A stretch of DNA of 39,459 bases, taken from positions 1-39,459 of the forward strand of contig CALMED010000042.1 of NCBI GenBank assembly GCA_937862815.1, given 5' to 3'. The notes under the pieces are model-generated. The model was not told the origin of the DNA, ran no database searches, and saw only the letters and a list, made by a program, of their open reading frames with translations. Position numbers and translations under genes: made by a program. Of this stretch, positions 36,116 to 39,459 are shown piece after piece. How positions within the stretch are numbered: the first letter of the stretch is position 1; each line of letters starts with the position of its first letter. This stretch comes from an uncultured Chitinophagaceae bacterium (GTDB lineage Bacteria; Bacteroidota; Bacteroidia; Chitinophagales; Chitinophagaceae).

Positions 36116-36352
36116 ATGTCAGACATCGCAGCACGAGTAAAAAAGATCATCGTTGACAAACTGGGAGTGGAAGAATCCGAAGTGAATCCTGAAGCTTCCT
36201 TTACCAACGATCTGGGGGCTGACTCCCTCGACACCGTTGAACTGATCATGGAATTCGAAAAGGAGTTCAACATTTCCATCCCCGACGAGCAGGCCGAGAC
36301 CATTACAACTGTAGGACAGGCCATCACCTATTTGGAAGAACACGCTAAGTAA
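36116..36352 (+). CDS. acpP: Acyl carrier protein
   Basis: A 78-residue, strongly acidic four-helix protein that carries growing acyl chains in type II fatty-acid synthesis. The phosphopantetheine attachment site is [17 protein letters not shown] with Ser37. The start is the ATG at 36116 ([10 protein letters not shown]); an in-frame extension to 36068 would overlap the -7 promoter region. It precedes fabF by 53 bp, the classic acpP-fabF-rnc order. Confidence 0.97.
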   Translation: MSDIAARVKKIIVDKLGVEESEVNPEASFTNDLGADSLDTVELIMEFEKEFNISIPDEQAETITTVGQAITYLEEHAK

Positions 36353-36405
36353 GCGGTCTGCGCTGCCCCGGCAGTGAAGAATACATTTGATTTTCCAGGC
36401 AACGT

Positions 36406-37656
36406 ATGCAACTAAAACGCGTAGTAGTTACCGGTATCGGCGCCCTTACCCCGTTGGGCAAAACTCCTGATGCATATTGGGAGGGATTGATCAATGGCGT
36501 TTCGGGCGCTGATTTTATTACCCAGTTCGACTGCTCCAAATTTAAAACGCGCTTTGCCTGCGAAGTAAAAGATTTCGATCCCACCCATTACCTCGATCGG
36601 AAAGAGGCCCGGAAAATTGACCGGTTTACCCAGTTTGCGTTGGTAGTGAGCGACCAGGCCATGCAGGATGCAGGCCTGTCGAAAGCGACCATCAACGCCG
36701 ACCGGGCCGGCGTGATTTTCGCCAGCGGTATCGGGGGGTTGATCACCTTTCAGGAAGAAGTGTCCGCTTTTGCTCTCGGCGACGGAACACCCCGGTTCAA
36801 TCCTTTCTTCATACCGAAAATGATTCTCGACATTGCCGCTGGACAGATTTCCATGCGGCATGGTTTGCGGGGGCCCAATTTTGCGGTGGTTTCAGCCTGT
36901 GCCTCTTCCACCAATGCCATCATTGACGCATACGATAACATCCGCCTGGGTAAGGCAGACATCATTCTCAGCGGCGGAAGTGAAGCTGTGGTCAGTGCAG
37001 CCGGCTTAGGCGGCTTCAATGCAATGAAAGCACTGAGCGAGCGCAACGATGATCCCGCAACCGCCAGCAGGCCCTTCGACAAAGACCGCGATGGCTTTGT
37101 GATGGGAGAGGGAGCCGGTATGTTGATACTGGAGGAACTGGAACATGCCCTGGCACGCGGCGCCCGTATTTACTGCGAAATCGGAGGGGGCGGAGCCACA
37201 GCAGATGCTCATCATATCACAGCACCTCATCCCGAAGGCCTGGGTGCCACCAATGTGATGAAAGCTGCTCTGGCCGATGCCGGCTTGCAACCGTCGGATA
37301 TTGACTACATCAATGTGCACGGAACATCCACCCCCCTGGGCGATATTGCGGAAACGAAAGCCATCCTGAATGTTTTTGGTGAGCACGCCTACCAACTGAA
37401 CATCAGTTCCACCAAATCGATGACCGGACACTGCCTCGGGGCAGCCGGTGCACTCGAAGCCATCGCCTGTGTGCTGGCTGTCAGGAACGATGTGGTGCCC
37501 CCTACCATCAATCATTTTACCGACGATCCGGAACTGGATGCCCGCCTTAATTTCACGTTTAACAAAGCCCAGCAACGTACCGTTCGGGCTGCGTTGAGCA
37601 ATACCTTCGGCTTCGGCGGACACAATGCATCTCTCATCGTTAAGAAATATTCCTGA
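36406..37656 (+). CDS. fabF: Beta-ketoacyl-ACP synthase II
   Basis: FabF elongates acyl-ACP by condensation with malonyl-ACP. The 416-residue protein is full length with the Cys-His-His triad: Cys165 in VSACASSTNAI, His305 in NVHGTSTPLGD and His342 in KSMTGHCLGAAGA. The N-terminus RVVVTGIGALTPLGKT and the C-terminal NTFGFGGHNASLI are standard. It lies between acpP and rnc and is probably transcribed from the acpP promoter. Confidence 0.97.
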   Translation: MQLKRVVVTGIGALTPLGKTPDAYWEGLINGVSGADFITQFDCSKFKTRFACEVKDFDPTHYLDRKEARKIDRFTQFALVVSDQAMQDAGLSKATINADRAGVIFASGIGGLITFQEEVSAFALGDGTPRFNPFFIPKMILDIAAGQISMRHGLRGPNFAVVSACASSTNAIIDAYDNIRLGKADIILSGGSEAVVSAAGLGGFNAMKALSERNDDPATASRPFDKDRDGFVMGEGAGMLILEELEHALARGARIYCEIGGGGATADAHHITAPHPEGLGATNVMKAALADAGLQPSDIDYINVHGTSTPLGDIAETKAILNVFGEHAYQLNISSTKSMTGHCLGAAGALEAIACVLAVRNDVVPPTINHFTDDPELDARLNFTFNKAQQRTVRAALSNTFGFGGHNASLIVKKYS

Positions 37657-37663
37657 TTTCATT

Positions 37664-37671
37664 TAGCTTTG
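37664..37671 (+). promoter_or_regulatory. Possible internal -7 element for rnc
   Basis: TAGCTTTG is a perfect TAnnTTTG just after the fabF stop, but no TTG occurs at the -33 distance. If used, transcription would start near 37677, favouring the rnc ATG at 37722 over a GTG at 37671 that overlaps the box. Confidence 0.4.
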
Positions 37672-37721
37672 TGCATCAGGGACTTCTGCAGCTGAACCTG
37701 TCACAGTCCTTTCCATTTCTT

Positions 37722-38435
37722 ATGATGCGCAACCTGGTCCGAAAAATATTCTCTTCCAAAACCGGTTTTGAACAAAACCTCCGCAACGTACTCGGTTACA
37801 CGCCCGGCGACCTGCAATTGTACAGGACTGCATTGAGCCACCGCAGCGTGAAAGAAGGTAGCGACCAGAACAACGAGCGCCTCGAATTCCTGGGCGATGC
37901 CATTCTCAGCGCCATCGTAGCCGATTATCTGTTCAAAAAGTACCCGTACAAAGGGGAAGGCTTTCTCACCGAAATGCGCAGCAAGATGGTGAACCGTGCC
38001 ACCTTGAACGATATCGCTCTCAAGATGGGTTTGAAAAAGATCACCCTCTATAACAAAGGAGATAACTCCCTGAAGATTTCCCAGATTTTCGGCAATACCC
38101 TGGAAGCGCTGCTGGGCGCCATTTACCTCGACCTGGGCTATAAAAAAACCAAACGCTGGGTGAATAAAAATATTATTACGCCGCACTTGTACATGGATGA
38201 CCTTGAATTACTGGAGATCAACCACAAAAACAAACTCTATGGATGGGCGAACCGCAACGGGAAAACCCTTGAGTTTGAAACCCTGGACGAGCGGCTGGAA
38301 AATGGTCGCCGGTTGTTTACCATCGGGGCGGTTGTAAACGGAGAACTGGTAGCTGAAGGGAAAGCATTCAATAAAAAAGACGCCAGCCAGATAGCGGCAC
38401 AGGTGGCCGTGGAGAAACTGGGTATCGGAACCTGA
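37722..38435 (+). CDS. rnc: Ribonuclease III
   Basis: RNase III cuts double-stranded RNA in rRNA and mRNA processing. The 237-residue product has the signature NNERLEFLGDAILSAIVADY with the catalytic Glu/Asp cluster, the second acidic set in GNTLEALLGAIYLDLGY, and a C-terminal double-stranded RNA-binding domain (KDASQIAAQVAVEKLG). The start is ATG 37722 or the next codon, also ATG. A longer GTG-initiated frame adds 17 poorly supported residues. It closes the acpP-fabF-rnc cluster and is followed by a bidirectional terminator. Confidence 0.95.
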   Translation: MMRNLVRKIFSSKTGFEQNLRNVLGYTPGDLQLYRTALSHRSVKEGSDQNNERLEFLGDAILSAIVADYLFKKYPYKGEGFLTEMRSKMVNRATLNDIALKMGLKKITLYNKGDNSLKISQIFGNTLEALLGAIYLDLGYKKTKRWVNKNIITPHLYMDDLELLEINHKNKLYGWANRNGKTLEFETLDERLENGRRLFTIGAVVNGELVAEGKAFNKKDASQIAAQVAVEKLGIGT

Positions 38436-38465
38436 CCGTACGTGACTTTAATCCCTTTTAAAATA

Positions 38466-38492
38466 AAAAGCAGGGCTGAAAACCCTGCTTTT
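38466..38492. terminator. Bidirectional terminator between rnc and the small ORF
   Basis: AAAAGCAGGG (38466-38475) pairs with CCCTGCTTTT (38483-38492) around a 7-nt loop. T-runs are present on both strands, so it can end rnc and the convergent 39-codon gene. Confidence 0.85.
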
Positions 38493-38515
38493 CCGTTCTT
38501 AAGCGCTGCTTGCTG

Positions 38516-38635
38516 TCACATAAAAAATGAGAGCGTTACCAGCACTACGGTTGCGAAAAATGCAATAACAATGGCGGCTTGCTTCATGTTTTCACCGCCG
38601 GGAAAATGGAACTGATGGTGTTGAAGTGTTGCCAT
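38516..38635 (-). CDS. Possible 39-residue single-pass membrane peptide
   Basis: A short open frame from ATG 38635 to TGA at 38516. The product has a His-rich hydrophilic start (MATLQHHQFHFPGGENMKQ) followed by one uninterrupted hydrophobic segment (AAIVIAFFATVVLVTLSFFM) reaching the C-terminus. The segment length suits a membrane helix. The frame ends 24 bp before a terminator that works on this strand. No family was recognised and no clear promoter was found, so expression is uncertain, but the composition is not random-looking. Confidence 0.5.
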   Translation of the reverse strand: MATLQHHQFHFPGGENMKQAAIVIAFFATVVLVTLSFFM

Positions 38636-38797
38636 ATAATTCAGTTTTTGATTACTCTTTCAATGTTTGTAAGGTACAACAGGCTGCACCGGGATACAAT
38701 GACGGGGGTCATGGGTGTTGCTGTTAGGTATACGCCGGGGAGGGGATGGAGCATGGAGAATCGGGATGAGCGTGCTTATTTGACCCGTAAAATGAAT
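38636..38797. other. Intergenic region before the tRNA-Ser mosaic
   Basis: About 160 bp with no gene, strong hairpin or clear promoter. It separates the small ORF from the first terminator-like palindrome of the tRNA-Ser mosaic. Confidence 0.4.
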
Positions 38798-38821
38798 GCG
38801 CCCTGCTTGGAGGCAGGGCGC
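38798..38821 (-). repeat. Duplicate of the tRNA-Ser terminator hairpin (copy A)
   Basis: GCGCCCTGC and GCAGGGCGC flank TTGGAG, a perfect 9-bp stem and 6-nt loop. It is the same hairpin as at 39225-39246 after the intact tRNA. Here the minus-strand side continues ATTCATTTT instead of a T-run, so it has probably lost terminator activity. Confidence 0.7.
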
Positions 38822-38828
38822 GGGTTGC

Positions 38829-38929
38829 GGAGGAGAAGGGATTCGTCCCGATAGTCATCGGGATGATACGGTTTCCCGTATACACACTTTCTCCCGGCCT
38901 CAGCCGGGACCAGTTCAACCACTCCTGCA
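38829..38929 (-). pseudogene. Broken tRNA-Ser copy A with two inserted palindromes
   Basis: Homologous to the tRNA-Ser at 39254-39340 along its 3' acceptor strand (GGAGGAG at 38829-38835 on the plus strand), D-arm region and flanking terminator. It is broken in three places. The T-arm carries TCCCGATAGTCATCGGGA (38846-38863), the anticodon arm is replaced by TCCCGGCCTCAGCCGGGA (38892-38909), and the 5' acceptor strand is missing, homology ending at 38929. The variable arm is a clean hairpin (ATACGG/CCGTAT, 38866-38881). It cannot make a working tRNA. It begins 9 bp after the GIY-YIG stop. Confidence 0.8.
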
Positions 38930-38937
38930 TTGGACTG

Positions 38938-39207
38938 TTACTTAAATTTATTCTGTATAAGTTGCAGGAGGTAGGTTTTGCTTTTTTGTCTTTTGATCAA
39001 TTTTTCCCGCCGGATAGCTTCTGACCGGGAGTGAAAGGCTTCGAAGTAAACAAGTCGCCAGGGCTTTTTTGCAGCGGTGTAGCTGGAGAAACCTTCGTTG
39101 TGCTTGGAAAGCCGGGCATCAAGATCGCTGCATTGTCCGATGTAAAAGGATCCGTCCTTTTTACTTTGAATGATATAGGTAAAGAAGCGGTGCGGTTGCT
39201 GTTCCAT
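38938..39207 (-). CDS. Small GIY-YIG nuclease-domain protein
   Basis: An 89-residue single-domain GIY-YIG protein of the YhbQ/UPF0213-like type. The two signature strands appear as TYIIQ and FYIGQ (residues ~10-24), followed by the catalytic-type Arg in LDARLSKHN, the aromatic in KPWRLVYFE and the metal-site Glu in SRSEAIRREKLIK. All key positions seem intact. Such proteins are nucleases acting on branched or structured DNA; many Bacteroidota carry several copies. It lies between the intact tRNA-Ser and a broken tRNA-Ser copy, in the same orientation, 14 bp after the tRNA terminator. That setting suggests a link with duplication or spread of the tRNA-derived sequence, which is inference. Confidence 0.88.
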   Translation of the reverse strand: MEQQPHRFFTYIIQSKKDGSFYIGQCSDLDARLSKHNEGFSSYTAAKKPWRLVYFEAFHSRSEAIRREKLIKRQKSKTYLLQLIQNKFK

Positions 39208-39220
39208 GGTTAAGCCAATA

Positions 39221-39246
39221 AAAACGCCCTGCTTGGAGGCAGGGCG
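39221..39246 (-). terminator. Terminator of tRNA-Ser
   Basis: On the minus strand CGCCCTGC (39246-39239) pairs with GCAGGGCG (39232-39225) around a 6-nt loop and is followed by TTTTTATT. It lies 8 bp after the tRNA 3' end. Confidence 0.85.
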
Positions 39247-39253
39247 CGGGTTG

Positions 39254-39340
39254 CGGAGGAGAAGGGATTCGAACCCTTGATACCCTTTCGGATATACACA
39301 CTTTCCAGGCGTGCCAGTTCAACCACTCCTGCACTCCTCC
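39254..39340 (-). tRNA. tRNA-Ser (anticodon GGA)
   Basis: Read on the minus strand: acceptor GGAGGAG/CTCCTCC, D-arm with GTGGTTGAACTGG, anticodon stem CACGC/GTGTG around loop CTGGAAA with anticodon GGA, a long class II variable arm (ATATCC/GGGTAT), and T-arm AAGGG-TTCGAAT-CCCTT. All stems pair, and the long variable arm identifies serine. Discriminator base G is at 39254; CCA is not encoded. It decodes UCC and UCU codons. A terminator follows, and broken copies lie on both sides. Confidence 0.95.
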
Positions 39341-39459
39341 GAAGATTCAATATAAAATTAAGACCTTATCTTTTTTCACACTTTCTCCCGGCCTTCAGCC
39401 GGGACCAGTTCAACCACTCCTGCACTCCTCCGAAGATTCAATATAAAATTAAGACCTTA
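39314..39459 (-). repeat. Tandem partial duplication of the tRNA-Ser 5' half and its upstream region (copy C)
   Basis: Bases 39314-39368 and 39405-39459 are identical over 55 bp with a period of 91 bp. They cover the tRNA acceptor and D-arm plus 28 bp of upstream sequence. Copy C continues leftward into palindrome TCCCGGCCTTCAGCCGGGA (39386-39404) at the anticodon arm, then CACACTTT, and stops near 39377, so the 3' half of the tRNA is absent. The palindrome matches that in copy A apart from one extra base. The contig ends at the repeat boundary, so an assembly artefact is possible. Confidence 0.75.

Noticed and set aside
38829..38929. Copy A as a second functional tRNA-Ser with another anticodon
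   Set aside because: The 5' acceptor strand is absent, the anticodon arm is replaced by a palindrome and the T-arm is interrupted, so no cloverleaf can form.
38798..39459. CRISPR array
   Set aside because: The repeated pieces are copies of a tRNA, its terminator and short palindromes at irregular spacing; there are no regular repeats with unique spacers and no cas genes.

Overview
This 39.5 kb window looks like a chromosomal contig from a member of the Bacteroidota, most likely class Chitinophagia (Chitinophagaceae-like). The evidence is of several kinds. Promoters fit the Bacteroidota -7 motif TAnnTTTG, and start codons mostly lack a clear Shine-Dalgarno. Characteristic families are present (DUF5690, DUF2490, a TonB-dependent receptor paired with a beta-helix lipoprotein, an ECF sigma / anti-sigma / Spy-like cassette), and transketolase is split. 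The species assignment is inference. Both ends look like assembly edges: the left end is a truncated and apparently degraded POT transporter, and the right end stops inside a repeat derived from tRNA-Ser.

Layout. (1) 1-306: 5' part of a POT peptide transporter (minus). (2) 456-1757: purD. (3) 1932-7892: cell-elongation cluster mreB-mreC-mreD-mrdA-rodA with 4-nt overlaps, followed by a small unknown protein and an MBL-fold hydrolase to 9012. (4) 9210-10997 (minus): ECF sigma factor, anti-sigma factor and Spy/CpxP-like periplasmic protein. (5) 11080-14092 (minus): transketolase C-terminal subunit, galE, rfbA. (6) 14238-25299: a phosphate-flavoured region with PiT transporter plus DUF47 partner, divergent DUF2490 protein, TonB receptor plus surface lipoprotein, a small lipoprotein, an amidohydrolase and a PhoR/PhoB-like two-component pair. 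Heptamers spaced 11 bp apart, resembling TTAACA, lie upstream of the PiT/DUF2490, TonB-receptor and response-regulator genes, so this region may be a Pho regulon cluster. (7) 25461-30869: a large secreted protein with a possible caspase-like C-terminal domain, a DUF5690 membrane protein and an ABC exporter. (8) 31029-35203: ATP synthase genes atpB-E-F-H-A, ending at a MITE-like inverted-repeat element with no atpG in the window. (9) 35370-38435: GNAT acetyltransferase (minus), acpP, fabF, rnc. (10) 38516-39459: a 39-residue membrane peptide, then a mosaic of one intact tRNA-Ser(GGA), two broken tRNA-Ser copies carrying 18-19 bp TCCCG...CGGGA palindromes, and a small GIY-YIG nuclease gene between the copies.

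Most of the window is housekeeping (cell wall, nucleotide, lipid and energy metabolism). The parts most worth following up are the tRNA-Ser / GIY-YIG / palindrome mosaic at the right end, the candidate Pho-box cluster, the large protein with a putative His/Cys protease-like tail, and the hairpins or inverted-repeat element that punctuate the mre and atp operons.
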